DNA from: an uncultured Verrucomicrobiota bacterium
Lineage (GTDB): Bacteria; Verrucomicrobiota; Verrucomicrobiia; Limisphaerales; UBA1096
Assembly: GCA_913045395.1 (NCBI GenBank)
Contig: CAJWPV010000038.1
Location: 1-8,932, forward strand
Length of the DNA stretch: 8,932 bases
Direction: 5' to 3'
Position numbers and translations under genes: made by a program. A model generated the notes under the pieces. The model did no database searches and was not told where the DNA came from. It saw nothing but the letters and a program-made list of their open reading frames with translations. Below are positions 1 to 6,248 of this stretch, one piece after another (within the stretch, counting starts at the first letter, position 1; each line of letters opens with the position of its first letter).

Positions 1-365
1 CCGAGTCGGTGGTGCCGGATGAGGTTCGTGACATCCAGCGTGCGCTGCGCGAGCAGGTGAACAAAGGCTGCCACCTTATCCTGACGACCGGCGGCACCGG
101 CGTCGCCACGCGTGACGTGACTCCCGAGGCGGTGCGGGAAATGGCGTTGCGCGAGTTGCCCGGCTTCGGCGAGGTGATGCGCATCGAGTCGATGAAGATC
201 ACTCCCAACGCGATCCTCTCTCGCAACCTGGCCGCCGTGATCGACTCAGCGCTTGTGATCTGCCTGCCTGGCAAGCCCAAGGGCGCTGTTGAGTGCCTTG
301 GCTTCGTCGAGGGCGCCATCCCCCACTGCATCAAGGTGCTGCAGGAGGTGCCGACGAGTTGCTAG
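1..365 (+). CDS. MogA/MoaB-type molybdopterin adenylyltransferase, 3' part
   Basis: The 5' end lies outside the window; the first complete codon is at base 3 and the TAG stop is at 363-365. The visible 120 or so residues form the C-terminal two thirds of a MoCF-binding (MogA/MoaB) domain. The motif LILTTGGTGVATRDVTPEA is the family's TTGGTG signature followed by the conserved R-D-x-T-P-E. Further on, ITPNAILSR and LPGKP match the later pterin-binding loops. Proteins of this family activate molybdopterin by adenylylation before molybdate insertion, in the cytoplasm. The missing N-terminus and neighbours prevent a choice between MogA (adenylyltransferase) and MoaB. CinA or MoeA is less likely because the protein ends right after this domain. 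It converges on the next gene with a 26-nt gap that contains a CAAGCGCTTG palindrome. Confidence 0.88.
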   Translation, partial: ESVVPDEVRDIQRALREQVNKGCHLILTTGGTGVATRDVTPEAVREMALRELPGFGEVMRIESMKITPNAILSRNLAAVIDSALVICLPGKPKGAVECLGFVEGAIPHCIKVLQEVPTSC

Positions 366-380
366 CCATCGCCACCTGGT

Positions 381-390
381 CAAGCGCTTG
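381..390. repeat. CAAGCGCTTG palindrome in a convergent gap
   Basis: This perfect 10-bp palindrome lies in the 26-nt gap between the stop codons of the mog-like gene and the hydrolase gene. The same decamer recurs at 2621-2630, overlapping a GCTTGGCCAAGC copy, so it looks like the half-shifted form of the window's palindrome family. No T-tract follows strongly enough to call a terminator. Confidence 0.5.
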
Positions 391-391
391 G

Positions 392-1306
392 TTATTTTGG
401 GATGCGAACGATGCGGCGGATGTTGCCGCTCAAAAGCTTGTCCTGGATTTTTGTGTCCGGGATCAGTCGGCGGATGATGCCAATCGTCCGCGCGCCGATG
501 CAGCTTGGCCCGCGCCCGATGATGTCGTTGCAGTCGCTGCCGAAGATCAACTTGTCCTGGTGCCGCTTGATGAACTTGACCGCGTGCGCCTCGTCGCGGA
601 TGAGTGCGTTTTGCCCGGAGCCGGCCGACATGTCACCGAACATGTTCGGATAGTCGCTTAGCAGTCGATCGCTGATGCCCGATGGCGTGACGTTTCCTTT
701 GGGGTACATGACCGTCTGGTCGTGGTTCTTGTCGATGTTTCCCCACCATGTTTGTGCGTGGCCGATGAAGTTTACCTTGGGGAATTTCTCGAGGATCTTA
801 TGGAACCGCTCGATGCCGAGGTTGTAGTTGCCGTGCTCGAAATGCATCAATATCGGCACGTCGTATTCCTGCGCCAGCTCGGCGATGCGCCCGATGTGTT
901 TTGAATCGCAATCGACCTTGAATTTCTGTTCGCCGATTCCGACCGCTCCCTTTTTCAAATGCGTCTCAATCGTTGGGATGCACTCCGGATGATCGGCGAT
1001 CTCGTTGGCGAAGTGGACGTAGTTGCGCGGGTTTTTGACAACGATTTTGCGGACGGACTTATTGCCGCCGCAGTTGGCGGCGAGTCCATACAGGCGGCCG
1101 GCCGGCAGCAGCACGGTCCAATTCACGCCCAGCGCGCGCTGGTGGCCCAGCAGCCGCTCGTCGTTACGGCCGCTGTAGTTCGTGTGCTGATGCAGGTCGA
1201 TGATTTCCTGCCTGGGCTTGCGGACCAGCGCTCGGCTGGGCAAGGCGGAGGTGGCGAGCGAGGCGCCGGTTGTAGCCAGAAACTTGCGGCGGGTGAGGGT
1301 GTTCAT
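392..1306 (-). CDS. Tat-exported amidohydrolase-fold metal-dependent hydrolase
   Basis: This 304-residue protein is read from the ATG at 1306. I chose that start because it gives a proper twin-arginine signal (T-R-R-K-F-L at residues 5-10, then an Ala/Ser/Thr-rich hydrophobic stretch to about residue 26) and has an AAGGA-like site at 1319-1323. The upstream in-frame extension to 1405 adds only an unlikely basic leader. The mature part looks like a TIM-barrel amidohydrolase (amidohydrolase_2-like). It has an H-x-H pair after strand 1 (DLHQH, H39 and H41), E126 in GIGEQKF, H155 in ILMHFEH, H183 in FIGHAQTW, and D258 in FGSDCND, the usual metal and catalytic positions. Such Tat-signal hydrolases are common in planctomycetes and verrucomicrobia. 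The substrate is unknown. The gene is divergent from the sigma-54 regulator, with 120 bp between starts. Confidence 0.82.
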   Translation of the reverse strand: MNTLTRRKFLATTGASLATSALPSRALVRKPRQEIIDLHQHTNYSGRNDERLLGHQRALGVNWTVLLPAGRLYGLAANCGGNKSVRKIVVKNPRNYVHFANEIADHPECIPTIETHLKKGAVGIGEQKFKVDCDSKHIGRIAELAQEYDVPILMHFEHGNYNLGIERFHKILEKFPKVNFIGHAQTWWGNIDKNHDQTVMYPKGNVTPSGISDRLLSDYPNMFGDMSAGSGQNALIRDEAHAVKFIKRHQDKLIFGSDCNDIIGRGPSCIGARTIGIIRRLIPDTKIQDKLLSGNIRRIVRIPK

Positions 1307-1340
1307 GAGTCGAGTGTTTCCTTCACGAAGGTAGGACTCG

Positions 1341-1363
1341 CGCCTCGCCAAGGCGACTTTTTT
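1341..1363 (+). terminator. possible small intrinsic terminator
   Basis: CGCCT (1341-1345), a five-base loop and AGGCG (1351-1355) can form a 5-bp GC-rich stem, followed by AC and six T residues (1358-1363). It lies on the + strand in the divergent gap, upstream of the proposed regulator promoter. It could stop read-through entering from the left. The stem is short, so this is tentative. Confidence 0.3.
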
Positions 1364-1370
1364 CTTAGCG

Positions 1371-1399
1371 TTGTGAAAACCGGCCCGGCTGCCTATGCT
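1371..1399 (+). promoter_or_regulatory. predicted sigma-70 promoter of the response regulator
   Basis: TTGTGA at 1371-1376 and TATGCT at 1394-1399 are 17 bp apart, each matching four of six consensus positions. Transcription would begin near 1406, leaving a short leader that contains the GAGGG ribosome-binding site at 1413-1417. This is the only gene in the window with a convincing leader plus Shine-Dalgarno arrangement. Confidence 0.4.
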
Positions 1400-1426
1400 G
1401 CGCAAGGCCAGTGAGGGCGCGTGCCA

Positions 1427-2878
1427 ATGGACAAACTTTTGCTCATCGATGACGAGGATGACGTACGCTACTCGTTTAAACGTATCTTCAGCTCGCCCGA
1501 TCTCAACCTCGAGACCGCTGCCAGCGGCGAGGAGGGGCTGAAGGTTATCAAAAGTTTTCAGCCGGATCTCGTGCTGATGGACGTCCGCATGGGCGGCATC
1601 AACGGGCTTGAGACGCTGCGACGTATCCGGCAGGATGACGCTAAGTTACCGGTGATCATGATGACCGCCTACGGCACTACGCAGACCGCGATCGATGCGA
1701 TGAAACTCGGCGCGTACGACTATCTGCTCAAGCCGTTTGACGTGCCCAAGCTCAAGCAGATTGTCGCCGATGCGCTCAAGGCGGCGCGCGACATGAGGCA
1801 GGTCGTCGCCTGCGAGCCGCTCCTCGAGACGGAGGATTACGACCTGGGCATCGTCGGCCGCAGCCAGCCGATGCAGGAGGTGTTTAAGATGATCGGCCAA
1901 CTGGCTGGCTCGGACGCCACGGCGCTGGTCACCGGCGAGAGCGGCACTGGCAAGGAACTGGTCGCGCGCGCGATCTACCACAATAGCCGGCGAAACGACA
2001 ATTCATACCTTCCGATCAACTGTGCCGCGATCCCGGAGAACCTGCTCGAGAGCGAGTTGTTCGGTCATGAGAAGGGCTCCTTCACCGGCGCGATCTCGCA
2101 GCGCATCGGCAAGTTTGAGCAGTGCGACAAGGGTACGCTGTTCCTCGATGAGATCGGTGACATGACGCTGTCCACGCAGGCCAAGATTTTGCGCGTGCTG
2201 CAGAGCGGCACCATAGAGCGTGTCGGTGGCAACAAGCCGATCGTGGTGGACGTGCGGATCATTGCCGCGACAAACAAGCGGCTCGAGGAGGCGGTGGCTA
2301 GCAGGGAGTTCCGCGAGGACCTCTTTTACCGGCTGAACGTCGTGCGAGTGAGTCTGCCAACGCTGCGCGAACGCCGGGAGGATATCCCGCTGCTGATTGA
2401 CTATTTCCTCAAGACAATTGCCAGCGCCGAGGGGCGCAAGCCCAAGTCGATCCTCGAGGACGCGCAGGAACGGCTGATGCAACACGATTGGCCCGGCAAC
2501 GTGCGCGAGTTGGAGAACGTCATTCGCCGCACAATCGTCATGGCCAAGGGCGAGGCGATCCGTGCCGACGACCTGCCGACGGATATCCGATCGGTAGGGA
2601 GAGATCCGGCCGGCACAAGCCAAGCGCTTGGCCAAGCGGAGCCGCCGCTAGCCGCCGCCATTGACCTTGGCACCATCTCGGCGAAGCTGTTCCACTGGGC
2701 CAAGGAGCGGCCGGATATAGCCGTGCTGCCGGCGGTGGAACGCGAGCTGATTGCCCATGCGTTGCGCGAAACCAACGGCAACCAGGTGCGGGCGGCCAAG
2801 CTACTGGGCATCACTCGCGCGACGCTGCGCAAACGCATCGAGAAGTTCAGCATCAAGCAGGCCGTTTCAGTCGAGTAG
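1427..2878 (+). CDS. NtrC-family sigma-54-dependent response regulator
   Basis: I prefer the ATG at 1427 (483 residues) over the in-frame GTG at 1421 because GAGGG at 1413-1417 is then correctly spaced. Three domains are complete. The receiver (about 1-120) has acidic residues D8/D9, phospho-acceptor D52, T80 and K102. The AAA+ sigma-54 interaction domain (about 140-370) has Walker A GESGTGK at 170-176, Walker B LFLDE with D241-E242, and ATN sensor residues; its sigma-54 contact loop reads GSFTGA at 217-222 instead of GAFTGA. The C-terminal Fis-type helix-turn-helix covers about 440-480 (NQVRAAKLLGITRATLRKRI). The protein should activate sigma-54 promoters when phosphorylated. No partner histidine kinase and no clear -24/-12 promoter lie in the window, so its targets are unknown. 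The linker near residue 400 carries an overlapping palindrome copy. It is divergent from the Tat hydrolase and convergent (24-nt gap) with the next gene. Confidence 0.95.
   Translation: MDKLLLIDDEDDVRYSFKRIFSSPDLNLETAASGEEGLKVIKSFQPDLVLMDVRMGGINGLETLRRIRQDDAKLPVIMMTAYGTTQTAIDAMKLGAYDYLLKPFDVPKLKQIVADALKAARDMRQVVACEPLLETEDYDLGIVGRSQPMQEVFKMIGQLAGSDATALVTGESGTGKELVARAIYHNSRRNDNSYLPINCAAIPENLLESELFGHEKGSFTGAISQRIGKFEQCDKGTLFLDEIGDMTLSTQAKILRVLQSGTIERVGGNKPIVVDVRIIAATNKRLEEAVASREFREDLFYRLNVVRVSLPTLRERREDIPLLIDYFLKTIASAEGRKPKSILEDAQERLMQHDWPGNVRELENVIRRTIVMAKGEAIRADDLPTDIRSVGRDPAGTSQALGQAEPPLAAAIDLGTISAKLFHWAKERPDIAVLPAVERELIAHALRETNGNQVRAAKLLGITRATLRKRIEKFSIKQAVSVE
2619..2639. repeat. double palindrome copy in the regulator linker
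   Basis: Two 12-bp palindromes overlap here: CCAAGCGCTTGG (2620-2631) and GCTTGGCCAAGC (2626-2637). They encode Q-A-L-G-Q-A in the non-conserved linker between the AAA+ and helix-turn-helix domains of the response regulator. Confidence 0.75.
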
Positions 2879-2902
2879 GTGTTCTGCGGTGATCCTAGCT
2901 CG

Positions 2903-3484
2903 CTACTTGGCGGAGAACAGATTGCGTTTTCGTTGCCCGTAGACGCTTGAGCCATCCTGTCCGCTGGGTTGGGCCAGGCGCCAAAACCGCCAGGTCAACA
3001 GGATCAACATTGCGAGGTTCACAATCTGGTACACTCCATGCCACACGGTGAATTTCCATTTGGCATTCTGAACGACTTCCGCTTTGTGTTCGGTATTCTC
3101 AATCATTGGCGGATCACCTTCGATTTTCAGTTTGAACTGATACTTCTGTTGATGCCACACGGTGAGTTTCGGGTTGATGAATTTGCCGCCGATCAGTGCT
3201 AGACCAAGCAGCACGCAAACGATGGCAATGGCGCGTTTTGGAAATCTACCGCCGCTGTACAGCCATTCGATTAGTAGGTGCAACACAGCGACGATCCCGC
3301 AGATGGTGTGAAGCATGAAATAGCGGCCGAACATCGCTTGGGCAACTAAGCCGTTATATGGCGGTGGAGTGAAGTCGGTTACTTCGGAGGTGAAAAACAC
3401 CGGGGCGGCGAGAAACGAAAAAAAGACCGAGCCGCCCACCCACACGGCGGCGTTGAACAGACCCGTAAATCTTATGAACTCCAT
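2903..3484 (-). CDS. DUF4149-like integral membrane protein
   Basis: This 193-residue protein is read from the ATG at 3484. Longer in-frame starts (3517, 3610) would add a polar stretch unlike the family and run into the neighbouring promoter region. Four hydrophobic segments are visible at about residues 7-31, 51-76, 83-102 and 147-167. The N-terminal pattern FNAAVWVGGSVFFSFLAAPVFF, the RYFMLH motif before helix 2, and the F-T-V-W-H-x-x-Y motif before helix 4 resemble the DUF4149/TMEM205-like family, which has no established function. A polar loop of about 45 residues separates helices 3 and 4. The sequence T-V-W-H occurs twice, encoded by a 14-bp DNA repeat. The C-terminus is basic and probably cytoplasmic. 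There is no Shine-Dalgarno; a promoter-like -10 lies 8 nt before the start. Confidence 0.7.
   Translation of the reverse strand: MEFIRFTGLFNAAVWVGGSVFFSFLAAPVFFTSEVTDFTPPPYNGLVAQAMFGRYFMLHTICGIVAVLHLLIEWLYSGGRFPKRAIAIVCVLLGLALIGGKFINPKLTVWHQQKYQFKLKIEGDPPMIENTEHKAEVVQNAKWKFTVWHGVYQIVNLAMLILLTWRFWRLAQPSGQDGSSVYGQRKRNLFSAK
3038..3165. repeat. 14-bp direct repeat inside the membrane protein gene
   Basis: ATGCCACACGGTGA occurs at 3038-3051 and again at 3152-3165. Read on the minus strand, both copies encode the T-V-W-H motif in the same frame, before and after the polar loop. It may be the trace of a short internal duplication. Confidence 0.5.
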
Positions 3485-3492
3485 CACGCCGC

Positions 3493-3522
3493 AGTATAAC
3501 GCGACCGATTGCGTCATGCCAA
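3493..3522 (-). promoter_or_regulatory. predicted promoter of the DUF4149-like gene
   Basis: On the minus strand, TTGGCA (3522-3517) and TATACT (3498-3493) are 18 bp apart and match the -35 and -10 consensus at four and five of six positions. The -10 ends 8 nt before the ATG at 3484, so transcription would start at or next to the start codon. Confidence 0.42.
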
Positions 3523-3529
3523 GGTTGGT

Positions 3530-3548
3530 TTGCCCTCCACTAGGGCAA
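3530..3548. promoter_or_regulatory. 7-bp inverted repeat between divergent promoters
   Basis: TTGCCCT (3530-3536), a five-base spacer and AGGGCAA (3542-3548) form a perfect inverted repeat. It lies between the two proposed -35 elements of the divergent DUF4149-like and DUF6807 genes (3522 and 3564). The geometry suits a dimeric regulator; no regulator is identified. Confidence 0.35.
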
Positions 3549-3563
3549 GCACTCCCTTTTCTG

Positions 3564-3592
3564 TTGACCAAATCAAGCCTCAAATCTAGGTT
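3564..3592 (+). promoter_or_regulatory. predicted promoter of the DUF6807 gene
   Basis: TTGACC (3564-3569, five of six consensus matches) is followed after 17 bp by TAGGTT (3587-3592, three of six). The -10 ends 8 nt before the ATG at 3601, again predicting a leaderless or nearly leaderless mRNA. Confidence 0.38.
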
Positions 3593-3600
3593 TCCTTGCG

Positions 3601-4605
3601 ATGAACTCACGAATCCTATTGTCAGTAGTGGCAGGGCTTTTGACGCTTGGCCAAACGCTCAACGCCGCCGAGGAAGAGCCTTTCACCGTCAAGAAAAACG
3701 GCGACAACTATCGCGTCGAGATCGATGGCAAGCTGTTCACCGAATACATCCCCACCGGATACAACAAGCCGGTGCTTTACCCGGTCATCGGTCCGCACGG
3801 CGTCGGCATGACGCGCAATTACCCGTTCAAGGAGGTCGAGGGCGAAGCCAAGGATCACGTTCATCATGCGTCGTTGTGGTTCACGCACGGCGAAGTCAAT
3901 GGCATCAGCTTTTGGCACAACGGCAAAAACACGGGAAAAATCATCCCGGCCGAGCTGGTCCGTGCCAAGGGCGGTCGCCGCGGCTCGATCGTCTCGAAAA
4001 ACAACTGGGTTGGCCCGGACGACAAGGTCATCTGCACCGACCGGACATCGATCAGTTTCTATAAAGCGTTCGGTGGCACATTCGTGTCGTACAACGTGAC
4101 CGTCTTTGCATCGGAAGGGGACGTGACCTTTGGCGACACCAAGGAGGGCAGCATGGGCATCCGCACGCATCCGAACCTGCGCCTGACCAACGGCAAGGGT
4201 GTCACCACTGCCAACGGCCACGCGCTCAACAGTGCCGGGCACAAGGACAGGGAACTCTGGGGCAAGCGCGCCAAGTGGGTCGATTACTGGGGTGAGATCG
4301 ACAGCCACACGATCGGCGTTGCCATCTTCGATCACCCGGACAATCTGCGCCACCCGACCTGGTGGCACGCCCGGGACTACGGTCTGGTCGCCGCCAACCC
4401 GTTCGGCATTCACAACTTCGAGGGCAAGAAAAAGGGCGTGGGCGACTTCAAGCTCAAGAAGGGTGAACAGCAGCAGTTCCGCTACGGCATCCTTTTCCAC
4501 GAAGGCGACGCCCAGGCCGCTGACATTGCCGGCTCATACGCCAAGTGGGTCGAGGCCGTCGCCGCCTACAAGGTCAGGGCAGCGGAGCAAACTGGGAACA
4601 AGTAG
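3601..4605 (+). CDS. secreted DUF6807 (PmoA-like) family protein
   Basis: The protein has 334 residues with a Sec-type signal peptide: basic M-N-S-R, a hydrophobic core, and likely cleavage after L-N-A near residue 22. The mature protein carries the hallmarks of the family Pfam once labelled "methane oxygenase PmoA" and now called DUF6807. These are an LYPVIGPHGVGMTRNYP motif, then D-H-V-H-H-A-S-L-W-F-T-H-G, V-N-G-I-S-F-W, and near the C-terminus H-P-T-W-W-H-A-R-D-Y-G and N-P-F-G-I-H-N-F. The PmoA label is a misnomer; it is not a membrane methane monooxygenase subunit and no reaction is established. The His-rich motifs suggest a metal or sugar-binding site. It is likely periplasmic or exported. 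A palindrome copy lies in the signal peptide (T-L-G-Q-T), and another directly follows the stop codon. There is no Shine-Dalgarno sequence. Confidence 0.88.
   Translation: MNSRILLSVVAGLLTLGQTLNAAEEEPFTVKKNGDNYRVEIDGKLFTEYIPTGYNKPVLYPVIGPHGVGMTRNYPFKEVEGEAKDHVHHASLWFTHGEVNGISFWHNGKNTGKIIPAELVRAKGGRRGSIVSKNNWVGPDDKVICTDRTSISFYKAFGGTFVSYNVTVFASEGDVTFGDTKEGSMGIRTHPNLRLTNGKGVTTANGHALNSAGHKDRELWGKRAKWVDYWGEIDSHTIGVAIFDHPDNLRHPTWWHARDYGLVAANPFGIHNFEGKKKGVGDFKLKKGEQQQFRYGILFHEGDAQAADIAGSYAKWVEAVAAYKVRAAEQTGNK
3644..3658. repeat. TTGGCCAA palindrome copy in a signal peptide
   Basis: CGCTTGGCCAAACGC contains TTGGCCAA at 3647-3654. It encodes T-L-G-Q-T inside the signal peptide of the DUF6807 protein, where sequence is loosely constrained. 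Confidence 0.65.
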
Positions 4606-4616
4606 CTTGGCCAAGC
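4605..4616. repeat. GCTTGGCCAAGC palindrome in a convergent gap
   Basis: A perfect 12-bp palindrome starts on the last base of the DUF6807 stop codon and fills most of the 17-nt gap to the cysE stop. It could fold in RNA from either strand, but no T-run follows, so a terminator role is only possible. Confidence 0.75.
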
Positions 4617-4622
4617 GCGGGC

Positions 4623-5522
4623 TCAGATCTCGTAGTTGTCGGCCTTTTTCATCACCTTGACGCTGACATCCTCTGCGATGACGAGGGAGTTGGCTGGTAC
4701 GCTGTGGATGAGGAACACGTTGCCGCCCACCGTGCTATTTGCGCCAATGACGGTTTTGCCGCCGAGGATGGTTGCGCCCGGATAAATTGTAACATTGTCC
4801 TCGATGGTGGGATGCCGCTTGGCCCCGCGCAACTCCTCGACGCGTGAGGTGGACTTCGCGCCGAGCGTGACGCCGTGATAAATCTTCACGTGATCCCCGA
4901 TACGGGTCGTCTCGCCCACGACGGTACCGGTTCCGTGGTCGATAAAAAAATGCGAGCCGATCTCCGCGCCGGGGTGTAGGTCGATGCCGGTGCGGCTGTG
5001 CGCCCACTCGCTCATGATCCGCGGGATGAGCGCCACGCCACGCCGGTATAGCTGACGTGCCATTCGCTGCACGGCGATTGTCTCGATGAACGGATAAGCC
5101 ACCACGACCTCCTCGTGGCTGATGGCGGCGGGATCCCCTGCGTAGGCCGCTTCGACGTCGGTCCTGAGCAGTTCGCGGATGGCGGGGAAGCTGCCAAGGA
5201 ACTCAGCGGTGAGTTCGCGGGCCAACTGCCTCGGCTTAGCCGCATTATCGCTGGGCGGCTTGTACTCGATGCTCTTGGTGATCTCGTCCTCGAGCCGGCC
5301 ACTGACGCTGTCCATCAGCATCGAGATCTCGACCTTCAACTCGGCGGTCTGAACCGGTTTTTCATCAAAAAACCCGGGCAGCAGCAGCCGCAGCAGGTCG
5401 GTGGTGATCGACGCGATAGCAAACTTGGACGGCAGGTTGCCTCCGTCTAAATGATTGATGCCGCCCACCTTTGCGTAGGAGGCAATCAGATCATTGGTCA
5501 ACTGGGTGATGCTTTCGCTCAC
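4623..5522 (-). CDS. cysE: serine O-acetyltransferase
   Basis: The protein (299 residues, GTG start) makes O-acetylserine from serine and acetyl-CoA, the first step of cysteine biosynthesis in the cytoplasm. The N-terminal helical region covers about 1-175. The left-handed beta-helix follows, with hexapeptide repeats (IDLHPGAEIGSHFFIDHGTG, then VKIYHGVTLGA). Residues equivalent to the E. coli catalytic set are visible: D130 in AGDPA (E. coli D92), D195-H196 in the IDHGTG motif (D157-H158), and H237 in KRHPTIED (H193). The longer N-terminus and the IPRIMSEWAHSRTGID motif match the long form found in Bacteroidota and relatives. No upstream ATG or Shine-Dalgarno exists; a promoter-like pair ends 6 nt before the GTG. 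It is 48 nt downstream of the oxidase-fold gene on the same strand but probably has its own promoter. Confidence 0.94.
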   Translation of the reverse strand: MSESITQLTNDLIASYAKVGGINHLDGGNLPSKFAIASITTDLLRLLLPGFFDEKPVQTAELKVEISMLMDSVSGRLEDEITKSIEYKPPSDNAAKPRQLARELTAEFLGSFPAIRELLRTDVEAAYAGDPAAISHEEVVVAYPFIETIAVQRMARQLYRRGVALIPRIMSEWAHSRTGIDLHPGAEIGSHFFIDHGTGTVVGETTRIGDHVKIYHGVTLGAKSTSRVEELRGAKRHPTIEDNVTIYPGATILGGKTVIGANSTVGGNVFLIHSVPANSLVIAEDVSVKVMKKADNYEI

Positions 5523-5528
5523 GACCGA

Positions 5529-5556
5529 AGTATCGGCTAATCCACCAAAATGGCAA
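5529..5556 (-). promoter_or_regulatory. predicted promoter of cysE
   Basis: On the minus strand, TTGCCA (5556-5551, five of six) and GATACT (5534-5529, four of six) are 16 bp apart. The -10 ends 6 nt before the GTG start at 5522, leaving no room for a ribosome-binding site. Confidence 0.38.
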
Positions 5557-5570
5557 GAAGCGGCCAGCCA

Positions 5571-6143
5571 TCAAGGCACCACCCACGCGCCGCGCCAGTC
5601 GCTGCCTGTCCACGTGAATTGTGCGCGTCGATGATGTTCGTCGCCGAGTTGCAGCCAGTCGATAAACGTGATTTCGGCGCAGAGCACGCTGAAATTCGCG
5701 TAGGCAGCAGTGTAGGCACCGGCTTGCGCTTGACTAATCGAAGGGTCGTCGACCGGCAAGCCGGGAGCGCTTGGCGTGGCGTAATTGCGTTTGTTGGCCT
5801 CAGGCACAGCGGCCCAGGCGGTGCGGGTGACTTCATCGTCGTGATGCACGGTAACCCTCCCGTTGGCGCGCACCTGCACCTTGGTTTGCGGATCAAAAAA
5901 ATGCCAGGCCACCCGCGGATCTTTGCGGAAACCAGGCACCTTGGTCGAGCGAACATCAGTCTGGGCGATGAGTTGGCGAGTTACCGGATCGACTGAGCGA
6001 AGCACCATCGTGCGGACTTCCGGGCCATTGAGCCCATGGGCGCCCAGTGCCGGCAACCTCCACGGGTGATCCGCTTGGCCGGTCGCCTTGGCCAAGCCGC
6101 TCCAGGTTTGTTCGAGGATGGTTTGAAGTTTGTCGCTGCTCAT
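5571..6143 (-). CDS. pyridoxamine 5'-phosphate oxidase-fold FMN-binding protein
   Basis: This 190-residue protein is read from the ATG at 6143. The frame stays open to 6272 but the extra segment overlaps rlmB and is unlike the family. The pattern follows the split-barrel flavin oxidase family: VRTMVLRSVDPVTRQLIAQTDVRSTK (the R-x-x-x-L-R...T-D-x-R-S-x-K phosphate/FMN-binding signature), then WHFFDPQTKVQVRANGRV, and an R-x-A-W...P-E-A-N-K-R-N-Y segment. The C-terminus ends in DWRGAWVVP. It probably binds FMN as a dimer. The Alr4036-like branch is a closer match than true PdxH, because the canonical PdxH C-terminal R-L motif is absent, so I do not assign a reaction. An N-terminal palindrome copy encodes G-L-A-K. 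No Shine-Dalgarno is seen. Confidence 0.8.
   Translation of the reverse strand: MSSDKLQTILEQTWSGLAKATGQADHPWRLPALGAHGLNGPEVRTMVLRSVDPVTRQLIAQTDVRSTKVPGFRKDPRVAWHFFDPQTKVQVRANGRVTVHHDDEVTRTAWAAVPEANKRNYATPSAPGLPVDDPSISQAQAGAYTAAYANFSVLCAEITFIDWLQLGDEHHRRAQFTWTGSDWRGAWVVP
6086..6096. repeat. CTTGGCCAAG palindrome copy
   Basis: The decamer at 6087-6096 lies in the N-terminal part of the oxidase-fold gene and reads G-L-A-K on the minus strand. A related half copy, CGCTTGGCCGG, sits 15 bp away at 6072-6082. Confidence 0.65.
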
Positions 6144-6147
6144 CCGT

Positions 6148-6155
6148 TTGGCCAA
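6148..6155. repeat. TTGGCCAA copy just upstream of the oxidase-fold gene
   Basis: This octamer lies 5-12 nt before the chosen ATG at 6143, where a ribosome-binding site would normally be. No Shine-Dalgarno replaces it. Confidence 0.5.
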
Positions 6156-6164
6156 TTCAACGGT

Positions 6165-6215
6165 GAAACCAAGCCGCTCAAAAGCCAAAAGTGCACCGTG
6201 ACCGAACTTGGTTTC
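6165..6215. promoter_or_regulatory. 9-bp inverted repeat in the divergent gap before rlmB
   Basis: GAAACCAAG (6165-6173) and CTTGGTTTC (6207-6215) are perfect reverse complements, 33 bp apart, in the 105-bp region between the divergent oxidase-fold and rlmB starts. A shorter pair (CGGTG at 6161, CACCG at 6194) overlaps it. It could be an operator pair or an RNA hairpin. Confidence 0.35.
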
Positions 6216-6236
6216 GCTTGAAGCGTGTCGTAGGTT
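6208..6236 (+). promoter_or_regulatory. weak candidate promoter of rlmB
   Basis: TTGGTT (6208-6213) and TAGGTT (6231-6236) are 17 bp apart, each matching three of six consensus positions. The -10 is the same hexamer as the one proposed for the DUF6807 gene. It ends 12 nt before the ATG at 6249, giving at most a leader of a few bases. Confidence 0.25.
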
Positions 6237-6248
6237 GTCGCCGCTCTG

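Noticed and set aside
139..160. Possible sigma-54 promoter (TGGCGTTGC...TTGC)
   Set aside because: The GG and GC elements are 13 bases apart instead of the required 10, and the site lies inside the mog-like coding region.
1307..1405. N-terminal extension of the Tat hydrolase
   Set aside because: It would bury the twin-arginine signal 38 residues inside the protein and overlap the regulator's promoter region.
2003..2635. Long open frame antisense to the response regulator AAA+ domain
   Set aside because: The sense strand encodes Walker A, Walker B and GSFTGA motifs; the antisense product has no recognisable pattern.
3622..4500. Long open frame antisense to the DUF6807 gene
   Set aside because: It mirrors a well-supported family gene, its translation is Val/Asp/Arg-rich without domain motifs, and GC-rich genes commonly give such antisense shadows.
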